Source: Platanthera guangdongensis (taxonomy: Eukaryota > Streptophyta > Magnoliopsida > Asparagales > Orchidaceae). From it: a stretch of 64,000 nucleotides of DNA. The notes under the pieces are model-generated. The model did no database searches. It saw only the letters and a program-made list of their open reading frames with translations, and was not told the DNA's origin. Both the position numbers and the translations under genes were made by a program. Of this stretch, positions 1 to 11,679 are shown piece by piece (the stretch's first letter is position 1; every line of letters starts with the position of its first letter). The stretch covers positions 25,848,208 to 25,912,207 of the forward strand of contig CM077151.1 in the NCBI GenBank assembly GCA_039583875.1, written 5' to 3'.

Positions 1-1345
1 TCTCGTACTGAGCTCGACGAGGTTCGTCTTCAGCTCCAGCATCTTCATGGCTTGCTCAGCCGTCCGCCTGCCTCGGTTGCCTCTGCTGCCTCTCTCTCCA
101 ATGAAGGTATCGCCTGCCTATCTTCTGGCACGCGCTGGATCCTTGATTCTGGTGCCACTCATCATATCACCTCTGTTAAGCCACCACAGTACTTGTCTTC
201 ACCTCACCCGAAGTACATTACTGTTGCTAATGGGGCGTCGGTTCCCGTCTCTGGATGTGCTGATATTTCTCTCACCTCTTCTCTCCTCCTACGCTCGGCT
301 CTACATGTTCCGGGCTCTCCTTTCAATTTACTCTCTGTCGGTCGCCTTACTACTGATTCTAATTACTCAGTGACATTTACTTCTTCTTCTTTTCTCATAC
401 AGGATCAGCAGACGCAGACTATCATTGGTAGAGGACGGCTGCAGAATGGGCTCTATCTTCTTGACGACTCTCCTACTGTCCTCGCATCTACCTCCTCTTC
501 GGATTGGCATCGCCGTCTGGGACATGCTCCTCTTCCAGTCCTCCGGAAGGCTCTTCCTGATGTCACTCTCCCCGCTTTTCGTTGCGACACATGTATTTTG
601 GGCAAACAGCCCCGTTCTTCTTTCCCCCCTCATTGTACTCGGAGCTCCGCTCCTTTTATTTTAGTACACTCCGATATATGGGGTCCGTACAAAGTTACTA
701 GTATTTCTGGCTATCGCTATTTTCTTACTTTTATTGATGATTACTCTCGCATGACATGGTTATATCTCCTTCGGGATCGCTCTGAACTTCCCCGCGTATT
801 CCGGGCTTTCATCCTCGAGACTCGCACTCAGTTCTCTGCGCCTATTCGCACTATTCGTACTGACAATGCGCGGGAGTACACCAGCCATACGTTTGCCACT
901 CTCTGCTCTGAATTCGGCATTCTTCACCAAACCTCATGTCCGTACACTCCGCAACAGAATGGTGTCGCCGAGCGCAAGAATCGTCACCTTCTTGATGTCG
1001 CTCGCTCGCTTATGCTTCAAATGCAGGTCCCCAAACCGTACTGGAACTACGCTCTCTCCACGGCTTGCTTCCTCATCAACCGCCTCCCGTCTTCCGTCCT
1101 CCAGTATGCTACTCCCTTCAGCCTTCTCTTTCCCACAACTTCGCCTTTTCCTCTTCCGCCACGGGTGTTTGGGTGTACCTGCTACGTTCACCACCTCGGT
1201 CCCTCCACGGACAAGTTGGACCCTCGTGCCACCAAGCAGATCTTTGTCGGGTACTCGCGCACTCAGAAGGGCTATGTATGTTATTCGCCTACTACCCGCA
1301 AGGTTACTGTCTCGCCTGACGTAACTTTCCGTGAAGATCTTCCTT
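1..1345 (+). pseudogene. Copia-A protease and integrase (broken polyprotein, 5' part)
   Basis: The frame is open from base 1 to about 1345. The aspartic protease motif DSGATHH is encoded near 149-169. A GAG-pre-integrase segment ([17 protein letters not shown]) follows near 508-560 with a CxxC zinc-binding pair. The integrase core shows HSDIWGP, RTDNAREY and NGVAERKN, which supply the D, D and E of the catalytic triad. The product would process the polyprotein and insert cDNA. After the motif VTVSPDVTFREDLPFF the frame becomes low-complexity, while the expected linker continues in another frame, so a frameshift near 1345 separates integrase from reverse transcriptase. Confidence 0.9.
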
Positions 1346-3192
1346 TCTTCCTGCTCCGGATATCGCTCTGCCTCCCGCTCCCGTCGTTCGTCCTGTCATT
1401 CCTGCTCCTCACTCCTCAGCCTCTCTCCCTTCCCCGCCTCCGGTCCGTCCACCACCTCCGGTTATCCGGGTCTATTCTCGTCGCTCTCCTCATTCTGTGG
1501 CTCCTCTGCAGTCGGCTTCGCCCTCTGGTGCTCTGCTCCCTGCTGCTCCGGCTCCCGTCTCCACCGCTCATCCGATGGCGAACTACGTCTCGCTCCATCG
1601 CCTCTCCCCCTCTCTTCTTCACTTTGCCACCTCCTTATCTTCTGTTTCAGTCCCTAACTCTTTGCAGGAGGCGCTTCACCATCCTGGCTGGCGGGCTGTC
1701 ATGGACGAAGAAATGACGGCCCTTTGGGCCAACCAGACCTGGGTCTTGGTTCCCTTACCTCCCGGTCAGCACCCTGTTGGATGCAAATGAGTCTTCGTCA
1801 TCAAGCATGCTCCGGATGGCACTATTGCCCGACTGAAGGCCCGTCTTGTGGCCCGTGGCTTCACACAACAGGAGGGCCTCGACTATGAGGAAACCTTCTC
1901 TCCGGTGGCCAAGCTTAACACTGTCCGCGTTCTTCTCTCCGTCGCGGTACACCGCCGCTGGCCTCTTCATCAACTTGATATCAAGAACGCCTTTTTGAAT
2001 GGCGACCTTCAGGAAACTGTCTACATGCGCCAACCGCCCGGGTTTGAGACCACGGGGGAGTCTCGGGTCTGTCTTCTCAAAAAGTCAATTTATGGTCTCA
2101 AACAGTCCACACGGGCGTGGTTTGACAAGTTTAGCAAGGTAGTTCGGGACATGGGGTTCACTCGGAGCTCTGCAGATTTCTCCCTCTTTACCCGACACCG
2201 GGCCACTGTCACCATTCTTCTGTTGGTTTATGTTGACGACATCCTTCTCACTGGGGATGACTCAAAGGGGATTCAAGACGTCAAACAACACCTGAGCACT
2301 GTTTTTCAGACTAAAGATCTGGGAAAACTTCGCTACTTCCTTGGTCTCGAGATCGCCCGACGGCCGGACGGGTTGGTACTCTCCCAACGAAAGTACTGTC
2401 TCGATCTTCTCAAAGATGCTGGTCAGTCTGGTTGCAAGCCAGCATGTACCCCGATGGAGGCAAATCACAAATTATGCGCTCATGCTTCGGATGACGATTT
2501 GCTACTTCCGAACCCGGAATACTATCGACGCCTTGTGGGCAAGTTGATCTATCTAACAGTCACAAGGCCAGATATATCATTTGCAGTTGGGGTTGTCAGT
2601 AGGTTCATGCATGCCCCCCGGGCTTCTCATCTCCAAGCGGTTGAACGGATTCTCCGATACCTTAAGGGAGCTCCAGGCCAAGGGCTGGTTTACAAAACCT
2701 CCGACTCTGCTCCCGCATTGGTTGCCTATTCTGATGCCGACTATGCGGGTTCCCTGGACGATCGAAGGTCAACTAGTGGGTTCTGTACGTATTTTGGTGG
2801 GCATCTTATTACTTGGAAGAGTAAGAAACAAGCTGTGGTGGCTCGTTCCTCTGCAGAGGCTTAATACAGATCGATGACCTCAGTTGTTTCAGAACTCACA
2901 TGGCTTGAAAGTCTCCTTACCTGGGAGTAAAACTCCCCTCCTCTGCTGTTCTATTTTGTGATAGTCAAGCCGCCATACACATCGCAAAGAATCCGGTCTT
3001 TCATGAGCGCACAAAACATATCGAGGTTGACTGTCACTTTGTTCGTGAAAAGGTTCAATTGAAGAAACTTGAATTAAAGCATGTTCCAGGAACTGATCAA
3101 GTTGCCGACATCCTCACAAAGGCCTTATCAAGCACTCTGTTCTACCAATGTTTGTCCAAGCTGGGTGCATATGACCTATACGCTCCAGCTTG
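1346..3192 (+). pseudogene. Copia-A reverse transcriptase and RNase H (broken, 3' part)
   Basis: This region encodes the Copia reverse transcriptase family (RVT_2). Landmarks are ALHHPGWRAVMDEEMTAL near 1670, KARLVARGFTQQEGLDYEETF near 1840, and the catalytic [11 protein letters not shown] near 2230. RNase H follows with [19 protein letters not shown] near 2730 and [20 protein letters not shown] near 3030. The Trp codon expected after GCK at 1788 is TGA, the Glu expected in AEAEY at 2862 is TAA, and the frame shifts again near 2920. The product cannot be made as one chain. The element is therefore dead unless helped in trans. Confidence 0.9.
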
Positions 3193-3200
3193 CGGGGGAG

Positions 3201-3386
3201 TGTTGGAAAAGCCCACTTAACATTAGGCCCATTTGTATAGCATTTATTGCTTTTTCTCTCCTCTCTTTAGTCCCACATTGTGTATAGGACTTTTCTCTCT
3301 CTTTCTCTCATCTATATATATGTACTCATTCTTTGTATTTGTATCAAGTGGACATATATACAAGGTTGGCTTTCTCCATTGCTACA
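3201..3386 (+). repeat. 3' LTR of Copia-A
   Basis: It begins with TGTTGGAAAAGCCC directly after the polypurine tract and ends with GCTACA, giving TG...CA ends and 186 bp. The length matches the 182-183 bp LTRs of the two minus-strand Copia elements at 29262-39175. It shares with them a CCCACATTG block and a TATATACAAGGTT block near the end. The 3' border is set by that resemblance because the 5' LTR is outside the window. Confidence 0.75.
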
Positions 3387-4684
3387 AGAAGAAAGAAAAA
3401 ATTCAGGTTGCAGAAATTGTAAAGGACTACAAACTTCCTATAGCACCAAAAAGAAAAACTTGCAGCAATTATCCTAATGATCTCTTCTTGATGATGAATA
3501 ACAAGACAAGTCAAATCAAACTAATTAGTTGCAAGTATCCCACTATCACTCTGAAATTTTATGGTTTTTTATCCAAATAACTATAAAAATACTCTTGGCA
3601 TCCGTCAAAGTGCTTCATTAGAATCCATTAATTTAGATTATGAGCATATACCAAGATAACATATTACTTGTGTCAGACCAGAATCATCTTAATTTGTTAC
3701 ACTTTTTTTTAACAAAATGATATCAAGCATTAGCTCTTCCATTGGAGTTTTATATATTTATTTATTTATTTATTATATAATGATTAATTTTGTTACCCGT
3801 TTTGAGCTTTCAATATGCCCGTTTTGAGCTTTCAATATGTTAGGTATTGTCGTATTGATACTCAAATATTCTACCTAATTCACAGTACTGATAACTGAAA
3901 TGGGAGCAAGAAACAATTGATATGAATTCTATTTTTTTTAGAAAATAACTACAAATAAAGCACTTCACGGATTTAACACTTGGTAAAATTTCTGAATTAC
4001 AGATACACAGATGGTTACTGGTATTAGAATAAATTCACGTTAATATATTCAATTCAAAGGCCTCCTTTCCATACTGCTCCAATAGCCTAATGTTGAATCA
4101 TTCCAGCCATAAGTTTTCCCACTGTTTGTTACTTATTTCCCTGCTACTCTTATTGTTCCGATTTCGTATATGTATTCATTGCTAAATCCCTACATGCTGC
4201 CATTTTTACTCAATGATCGTTCTTCCCTTGTCGACTTTTAAGCCATATTGTTACTCTGCAAAAATTAATTCTTTCCATGTGAGGGAATCATGTTCTTTAC
4301 CTGCTTCCATTGTTCTAGTTATTATACTTTACATTCTGCCTCACTTATTCTCTGCCATTACATTATCTTTTCTTGCTGCTGCTATCTTATTGTCTCAGAG
4401 TGTATATACCTGTTTAAATGTTGTATTATTAGCACAGATTATGTCAGAAATAAAAAAAAACGTATGATTTACAAATGTAAATGGGTCCGGCTTCACTTTT
4501 GTGAAGTTTCACCTATCTTTGTGATTTGAAACAACACCCTGTTCTAGAACATGATGAGAGTGAAAGATTGCGGAAGAAAAAGAAAGGCGTAAGTGACATA
4601 ATCGGGTAATCTCTCTAGATATAGAAATACTCAACACACAGGTGTCCCGTCCTTCCCGGCAAATTAACATACTTTTAAACTATA
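3387..4684. other. AT-rich stretch without a recognised gene
   Basis: No ORF here has a recognisable domain. A short open segment after 3405 (VAEIVKDYKLPIAPKRK) follows an AG and could be an old exon, but nothing confirms it. The only structured item is a perfect 22-bp tandem duplication at 3796-3839. The rest looks like intergenic or intronic DNA. Confidence 0.6.
3796..3839. repeat. Perfect 22-bp tandem duplication
   Basis: The unit CCCGTTTTGAGCTTTCAATA plus TG occurs twice head to tail without a mismatch, which suggests a recent slippage event. Confidence 0.9.
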
Positions 4685-5818
4685 TGCACAAGACGAATCT
4701 ATAGGTAACGGACGTCCAAAGCCATAATCCTAAATTCAGTGCACGCGAGTTGACATTGGACGCAAATGAAGTTACCTCCAACCTTAAAATGATATGAGTG
4801 CATACACACAATCCAATAAAATGCCAATTTAATGTAAGTGCAAATGTAAGTCCGACTTAAACTGAAAATAAACAATTAATTAATATAAGAACTTAACAAA
4901 TGCACAATTGTTCACAGTAAATTCTAATTGCAAAAAAAACAAATGTGAGCCCTCATACAATTGAGGCGCAATTATTTTAAATGCGTCCGAATACGTCCTG
5001 CAAATCAATTAATTTCACGAAACACAGGCATATGATTTTGCACCCAAGAAAGTGTGGTCTCAAATATCAATAATTGAAAATAAATACACAAAACTATGAT
5101 TTACACGTGTAGGCGGTGACGAAATGCAGCAAAAGTACTATTTTGAGGTTGTAGACTTCTCGTGGATGCTGAAAACTGATGGTGGCAGACACTTTAATGA
5201 GTTTGGGTGGGAGTGGAAGTGAATTGGAAGGTTGGTAGTGGATGTGGACAGGGGATAGAGGTGCTTGAATCAAATCCCAAGGTGCTGAAATGAAATTTCA
5301 GAACCCAGAATTGATTTTCTGCTGTCCGGTACTTGGTAAGTTGTGGGGAAGGGGTAAGAGGACTCGTGGTGGGAAGAAAACGGAGGTGGAATATGCGACT
5401 GTGAGTAGACAAAACTTGCTGCTAGAAGGGAAAGAGGAGCTTGCGGCTGGTCGGGATTGGAGGCGTCGAAACTGGTGTGGCTTGTGGATGGGAGAATGAA
5501 TCGGCGGAAGGGGGAGGGGAAGGTCGCGCTTTGAGTCGCACTAGGTGTTCTCAGCGTTGCACCGAGAGAGGAGGCTGATGGTTCCTTTTGCAGAAGTAAA
5601 CCTCGATATCACTACCAGGCGCCTGCATGCACATAAATAAGCCTACAAATGAAAGAGGGCACCCAAATCGGATGGCTCATAATGTCCGAACCGATTTGGT
5701 TTCGAATACAACTCGAAATAAATAAAGTAATACATGAACATGACTCAGAACGACCATCTAAGCACATCTACGGACCCGGATCGTCCGAACGGGAAGATTA
5801 TCACCGCGATCTCCATCA
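4685..5818 (-). repeat. Left (3') LTR of Gypsy-C
   Basis: It is homologous to the outer parts of 14035-18232. The shared blocks include a gag-proximal end ATCACCGCGATCTCCATCA and an outer block with AATTGTTCACA and GTGAGCCCTCA. Compared with the right copy it lacks about 280 bp, skipping from GATTTTCTG to CTGTCCGGTACTTGG at about 5320. The outer border at 4685 is approximate. Confidence 0.65.
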
Positions 5819-5944
5819 ATTCTCCGGCTTGAAAGCACTCATGTCCGCTGAGTGAAGATGGTCATGCTCTTGTTGTAGTCTAGGGACAATTCGCTCAAGC
5901 TCCTCTTAGGCAAATCAAGTATCATCTGATAATGAACAGTTGCT

Positions 5945-6286
5945 CTAGCGGACAATATATTGTAGCTTATCTCGCCCGCACACGACTGTTAAGTCATGTG
6001 TAATAATCTGAAGTATGTATCTGGCAGTAGTTGATAGTTCTGAGTAAAATATATATTCGTCTGAAAGTTGGACTAGTGGTACCATCTGTGATGTATGGTG
6101 ACCCTCATGGTGAGGCTCATCAGGCTGAGGTTGGGACGAAGTGGGAGGCAATAATGGAAGAAGTGGCTCATACATGGGAGGAAAGAAGGGGTCCACATAT
6201 ACACATTCCTCATAGGAAGGAATCAAGTCGTCAACATTGAATACTCGGTTTATCTCCATATTCTGAGGGATGTCAAACACATGCAT
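5945..6286 (-). pseudogene. C-terminal end of Gypsy-C pol
   Basis: The minus-strand frame contains VFDIPQNMEINRVFNVDDLI and the acidic YEECVYVDPFF. The same arrangement ([18 protein letters not shown], then EERVYMDLF) occurs in Gypsy-D at 41689-41928. This is the segment after integrase that usually holds the chromodomain-like end in plant Gypsy elements. It lies next to the 3' LTR, as expected. Confidence 0.65.
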
Positions 6287-8035
6287 TCATACCGATCCGT
6301 TGCATGACTGTATATGAACTCATTCAACCATCACTTAATTTTTGTGGTTGTTGATCCCTCTTGTGCTGGTCTACTTGATTTTTATAATAATAATTATTAT
6401 CTATTGCAATTTCACATCGGATAAATTCATGCAGCTCATGTGAATGATGCAAAACATACAATAGACATGAATCATGCACCATAAAAGAGTTGTGCTTTCT
6501 ATATGAATGATCATGCAACAGATATAAAAGATAAACTAAAGACATGACCAACTCCCTGCACTGAGGTTCTATGATGCTACAAGGAACTCCTAAGATGGGT
6601 ACATGGTCAGGAGGCTCGGTAGGTGGAGTTTAGAAAAATTCATCATGAGGGCAATGAATACTTAAATGACCCCTTGAGATGTTCACACTAAAATATGAGC
6701 TCACGACATACCAAGTTTCTTGCAGGAAATGTAACACATCAAGAGGCTTACCCGGTGGGGACCGCGGGGTATAGAAGAATAAGCTGTGCGTGCAACGATC
6801 ACCCGAACAAATGTTTAAGACATGGACACAAATGAACATCTCGAGGTTGTGTCGATTGTCTCCAATAAGGAAAAGCTTGTTAGGTGACTCTCCGAGAGGT
6901 ATATAAGAGAATTTGTCGCGATTGCGATGCAAGTGAATACCAGTGGTATCGACAATGCACAGTGACACAAGAATGCGACACGTGTCTCCACAAAGAAAAA
7001 ACTCATCTGGTGGGTCGACAGACAGAATGTCTATTGGGTCGGCTCTAAAGACATCGAGAATAGACTCAAGAGTATGTGAGAGAAACTTTATGTACTCTAT
7101 GCTTAGTGCAAGGCTCATCTTCATGGGAAAATTCAGTAGCGTGATCTAAATGGGTGCCAATGAAATAGTACTTGCAAATGAGTATCTCATCCAAATCTCA
7201 ACCTCAAAAGGAAACAATAGCTCATCAGGAAGTTTTTAAAGAGGCTTGTCAATGAATCCCTCACTAAGATCATGTTGCTCTAGATAAGTCCTATCGTACA
7301 GAGTAGTATCCTCATAAACGAGTGAGGTAGTCACTATAAGGACAACACTAGGCTCTCAGATCGCAGCTGTGATGGGACTCGGGTCTACGAGGGAAGAGTG
7401 TAGAAGACCTACTCTCAAGAATGAGTCCATAGGTAAAGGTGTCAATAAATAGGTCTATGGTAGAGGCGCTAATTAATCCTGGGCAGGGCGGAAGGAGGGG
7501 GTAGGTGAGGGACACATAATATAGGATCAATAGGTTGCTCAGACTCACTCTTAGTCAGGGTCATAAGAAATGAGTTAGAAACAAATGACGGACCACTCAC
7601 CAGACTAAGTACCTCACTGGGATGAGGGAATTTCGTATCAGGCATCATTTTTATCATGTCCGACAGGACAAGGTTAGGCAAAGTGGCGACCTCAGTGCAT
7701 GAGGTACTCATATTGGGGCGGTCAAGGTGTGAATCCACTCGACTAACTCTAGCAGATCTCAATGGCTCTTCATGTTGAAGGGTGAGCTGATATGTCTGCT
7801 CAAGGGACTCCGAGTGGTGATAAGCCAACTCAGTACGTATTTCAGATCAAAGTCCAGACCGAAATCGGGAAGTGGGCACAGTTGGCTCCTCTCGGGTGTC
7901 ACTCCTCACAACGAACACATCAAACTATCCTTGTACTCAGTGACGAATATGGTTCCTTGCCGAAGGGTCAATAATTGATCGAGCAATCGACTCTGACACG
8001 ATTCAGTCAAATACCTCTGACACAATCATCTCCAC
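6287..8035 (-). pseudogene. Degenerate internal region of Gypsy-C
   Basis: No reverse transcriptase, RNase H or integrase motif can be read. Near 7770 the minus strand encodes EQTYQLTLQHEEPLRSAR, matching in place and sequence the spacer after gag in Gypsy-D ([10 protein letters not shown] near 44700), so this is decayed Gypsy sequence. Minus-strand frames at 6630-7124 (164 codons) and 7469-7828 (119 codons) stay open but resemble nothing I know. Confidence 0.5.
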
Positions 8036-8358
8036 CTAACTAGTGATGTGGTGAAGACGATCTTGCTCACGGGTTCTCTCAATACTAGACCAATATGCTC
8101 TCGTTTGATCTATAAGTCTAATTTTCACAAATTTATTGCGTCGATTACTGAATAACTTAAAATCATTCACGAGTAAATAACTGAAAGACTTGAGACTCGA
8201 TGAACCGTCAAAAGGTGGGGCAATAAGATGAAACCTACACTTGAGATCTCTCTCAAAATGAGTATTCTCGTAATTATCATTCCTAAGATAATCGAGTCGG
8301 GTTGAAGGATCAACATGATCCGCTCGTGCATAGTGATGAGGTCGATAATCGTCGTAGT
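8036..8358 (-). pseudogene. Gypsy-C gag, split by element B
   Basis: The minus-strand frame encodes LIAPPFDGSSSLKSFSYLL, then FVKIRLIDQTRAYWSSIE. This is the Gypsy gag signature: a PxFDGSxDPxAF block, then KMKLxGxAxxYW. The frame is cut at 8358 by the left end of element B. The remaining 5' part should lie right of 13863. Confidence 0.7.
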
Positions 8359-9312
8359 TGTACAACCCCGTATTCGCGGATTGGGATTCCCAGGAAGCCG
8401 CAACACTTGCTACACAATTTTAAGCTTTTTAATGATTTTGTACTATTGGAGGCAAATTTGTGGTCAATCTTCATAATATACTAGTAGGGGGATGCGGTAT
8501 TTGCCTCCCCCCGACCTGTTTTAATGGGGGGAGTGTGGCGGAGGCCGACACTCGCCCCGACCCTTTTCAAGGGGGCGGGTGCGGCGAGAGGCCGACTGAA
8601 GGGTCCCGGCCGGCACGCCCAGCCAGGCCGCCCAGCTCGGCCAGCCCGCAGCTCGCCAGCCCGCAGCTCGGCCAAGCCGCCTCAGCCCTCAGCTCGCCAG
8701 GCCGCCTAACTGCCCAACCCGCCTCAGCCCGCAGCTCGGCCAACCCGCCTCAGCCCGCAGCTCGCCAGCTCGCAGCTCGGCCAGCCCGCCTCAGCCCGCA
8801 GCTCGCCAGGCCGCCTAGCTGCCCAGCCCGCCTCAGCCCGCAGCTCTCCAGGCCGCTCAGCTCGGCCAGCCCGCAGCTCGCCAGGCCGCCCAGCTCGGCC
8901 AGCCCGCCTCAGCCCGCAGCTCGCCAGCCCGCCCAGCTCGCTCGGCTTAGCGTTCGTCCGACCAAGTTCCCGCCCAGCCCAGGGTATGATAGTAATTCCA
9001 AGAGCATTGAAGGTTGACTATTTGCAGACCGTTCCCAAAAAACTATAAATAGACCCTTAGGGGTGCCTTGAAGGGCATCACTTCTTGATCCTCTTTCTTC
9101 ATCCTGCAATGCACCTCGCTCAGCATTGGCTAGGGAGGGGGAGATCACCAAGGTCTTCAGGGTGTGAGGAGGGACCTCCACGCTAGAGCCGAGGGTCTGT
9201 TCCTAGTTTCTTGAGCCTTTGGTCCGTGACATTCGCCTGAGTGCAGTAAGTGTGAGGTCACCCCTTTTTATGGACCCCGAACTCCACAGAGACCGATTTC
9301 TCGGTTCCAACA
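8359..9312 (+). repeat. 5' LTR of element B
   Basis: It is 954 bp, with TG...CA ends. It contains a GC-rich repeat block at about 8597-8945 made of variants of CAGCTCGCCAGCCCGCCTCA, and a likely TATA element ACTATAAATAGA near 9043. The sequence after it, TCTTGGTGCGGTG, is in the primer-site position, but I do not recognise the tRNA. Confidence 0.85.
8597..8945. repeat. GC-rich short tandem repeat block in the 5' LTR of element B
   Basis: Variants of the words GCAGCTCGCCAG, GCCCGCCTCAGCCC and AGCTCGGCCAG alternate for about 350 bp. The matching block in the 3' LTR (about 13236-13495) is shorter, which accounts for most of the 83-bp length difference between the LTRs. Confidence 0.85.
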
Positions 9313-9368
9313 TCTTGGTGCGGTGAGCGTGGAGAGTGACCAGCACAAAAGATCTCAGGAGAGTGTCA

Positions 9369-10610
9369 TGGCTGGAGATCAGGGAGGTAGTGATGACTCC
9401 CGCGAGACCACCAACCCAGGACCCTTTGTGGGGAGGGAAGAGTTCATCACATCCATCCAAGGCATCATGGAGATGCTGCGAAGTATTGCTCCTCGAGGTA
9501 ACTGCTCAACTCCCACCCCTCAGGACTTAGCTCTCAGGGGTCTTGGCGAGACTGCTCCTAGGGTTCTTGGCGAGTTGTCTCCCAGGGACCTAGACGAGAT
9601 GACCTCGGCAGGAGGAGAATGAAGTGCACCAGGAAGACGGCCCGGGAAGGAAATGATGGGAGGGGGTCGAGCGAGACCTTACCGGCCTGGAGTTATTCCC
9701 CAGCCTGACGAGTGCTAGCCTCCCAGGCGAGCAGGTGGAGCATGCGAGACCACCAAGTAGGGGGTCACCCTTCAGCGAGCTGATTGTCTCAGCTCCCATT
9801 CCCGAGGGGTTCAGAGAACCTGACATGACTTACTATACCGAGAAGGATGACCCCGTCCAGCACCTGTAGTGGTTCGAAGATGCGGTCTCTATCAGGCCGA
9901 TGATGGATGCATTCAAGTGTCGCCTCTTCGCGATCGCGTTGAAGGACAAGACGAGGGATTGGTTCCATCAACTCCCAGCGAGATCGATCTACGGGTTCGA
10001 AGACTTGAGCCGGAGCTTTCAGCTTCGCTTCTCCACTTCAAAAAAGAGGAAGAAGAGTCTCGAGTCCATCTTCCTGATAAGTCAGAGGGCGGAGGAGTCG
10101 TTGGCCCAATATGTGGACAGGTTCCAAGAAGAGATCCTGGACATCCAGGAGATGCCGGGGTATGCCCTCCAGATGGCATTTACGGTGGGGTTGTGTGAAG
10201 GGTTCTTCAAGATGAGTTTGACCCGAAAGGCCCCCTATCCTTCGAGGAGCTGATGGAAAGTGGCGGCAAGGAGATAACAACGGAGGCGGTCAACCCGACA
10301 TTTGTCAAGAAATTGGCGAAGTTAACAGAGGCAGAGTCAAAGGAGCAAGGTAGCTCGAGGCATCAGGAAGGGAAGAAGGAGAGAAGAACAGAGAGCTCAC
10401 GGGTTCCAGGGACCTCAAGAAGGTCCGGAGCCAGGTTGGAGGCAACATGGAGGGCTCGTTCAGGGTCCATAAAGAGGTCTCGTCCAGGGTGGGGGGGGGG
10501 GCTTTCATGGAGGCCAAGGGAGGTTCAACTTCCAGAGGGATGCCCCAAGGCAGCTCCTACCCCCACCGCAACAAACCATGGAGATAGGAAGAAGGGGAAG
10601 AGGTAACAGG
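9369..10610 (+). pseudogene. Element B gag
   Basis: A start at 9369 (MAGDQGGSDDSRETTNPGPF) follows the LTR and leader. The frame breaks near 9620 and resumes at 9900-10253 with the Gypsy gag core: FKCRLFAIALKDKTRDWFHQ, FEDLSRSFQLRFSTSKK, then ESLAQYVDRFQEEILDI. This is the retrotransposon gag family that builds the particle shell. Further frame changes occur near 10253 and 10578, so one intact protein cannot be made from this copy. Confidence 0.8.
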
Positions 10611-11526
10611 AGAAATCACCCAGCCCGTCGAAGAAGGGAAGGAAGAGTGTTGTCGTACTGTGACTTCCACCAGGTAGAGGGTCACGCCACAACTACCTGG
10701 CTCGAATTCCTGGAAGTGAGAGAGGCGAGAGCCCCAGCCCAGCAGCAGCCGCTGGTGCGTATTGAAGAAGTTCTACCCAGAGAGGGGGGAGATGACGTAT
10801 GTGAGGGCCGGATCGACGTAGGAACCCGAGGAGGTATAGGAGTGATCCATGGTGGAGTGGGCATTGAGGCCACTCGGAAGGCAAGCCTCCATGTCATGTA
10901 CCGTCGGAGCGTCACTTCAACATCCCAGACCCCGCCCACAGAGGAAAGGATCACCTTCTCAATGAAGGACATGTCGGATCACGAGGATCCGTTCTGCGAT
11001 ACGCTGGTCATCCATGCAGTCATCGAAGGCTACACCGTCTTCCGGATCTTGGTTGAGAATGGGAGCTCCGTCAACGTCGTTTTCAAGAAGGCGTTTGACG
11101 AGATGAAAGTGGAAACAAGGAGAGTGTTGGCCTCTGACGGACTCCTGTTTGGATTTTCAGGGGAAATGAAGGAGGTAGAAGGTGGAGTCGGACTCCAGGT
11201 GAAGTTGGGGGGGGGGGAACTCAAGGAACTGCCGGTTCGTCATTGTTTACGCCCCGAGCAGTTATAACGCCATCTTCGGAAGACCCCTCATCAGCGCCTT
11301 CCGTTGTGTGTCGTCGTCTTTCCAGCAGTGCCTCAAGTTCAACTCAGGAGGGGTCCAAGTCAGGATTAGGGGATATCCCAGGATGACAAGACAGTGCTAC
11401 GTCACGGCTGTCAACACCATCTCCTGGCTAGCCAAGGCAGAAGAGATGAAGAAGATCATGAAGAGCCTGAGCAGGATAAATGTATCAGAGGAGGCGAATG
11501 ATGGCCATCGTGCTCAAGCAGCCTAA
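10578..11526 (+). pseudogene. Element B nucleocapsid finger and aspartic protease
   Basis: CDFHQVEGHATTTWLEFL near 10660 corresponds to the CxFHxxxGHxTxxC finger seen between gag and protease in plant Gypsy elements; the last Cys is replaced. The protease follows with FRILVENGSSVNVVFKKAF near 11040, where the usual DNGSS or DxGS is changed to ENGSS, so the catalytic Asp is lost. After a shift near 11230, VYAPSSYNAIFGRPLISAF and MTRQCYVTAVN complete the usual fold. The frame ends at 11526 and nothing resembling reverse transcriptase follows. Confidence 0.8.
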
Positions 11527-11679
11527 GGGAGCCTTGCCTTGGTGAGGACTTTTATCTTTCTTATTTTTGTAATGAGCTCTACCCCTGACCAACTGAGTCG
11601 GGGGGTCATGTATCTTAAAATTTTCCCTGTTTGAGGATGTTGAATTTAGTAAAGTTCGAGTTGACACGCCTAGCCCCAA

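Larger units (their letters stand above)
1..3386 (+). mobile_element. Copia-A: 3' part of a degenerate Ty1/Copia retrotransposon
   Basis: The element is cut by the window start, so its 5' LTR, primer site and most of gag are not visible. The visible order is protease, integrase, reverse transcriptase, RNase H, polypurine tract (GCGGGGGAG at 3192-3200) and 3' LTR, which is the Copia order. The polyprotein is broken by a frame change near 1345, a TGA at 1788, a TAA at 2862 and another shift near 2920. Its LTR length and protein are close to the two minus-strand Copia elements in intron 1 of the host gene, so they probably belong to one lineage. Confidence 0.95.

Noticed and set aside
8460..9017. 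Pro/Ala/Ser-rich frames in the element B LTRs (8460-9017 and 13089-13598)
   Set aside because: They are translations of a GC-rich short repeat inside LTRs and differ in frame between the two copies.
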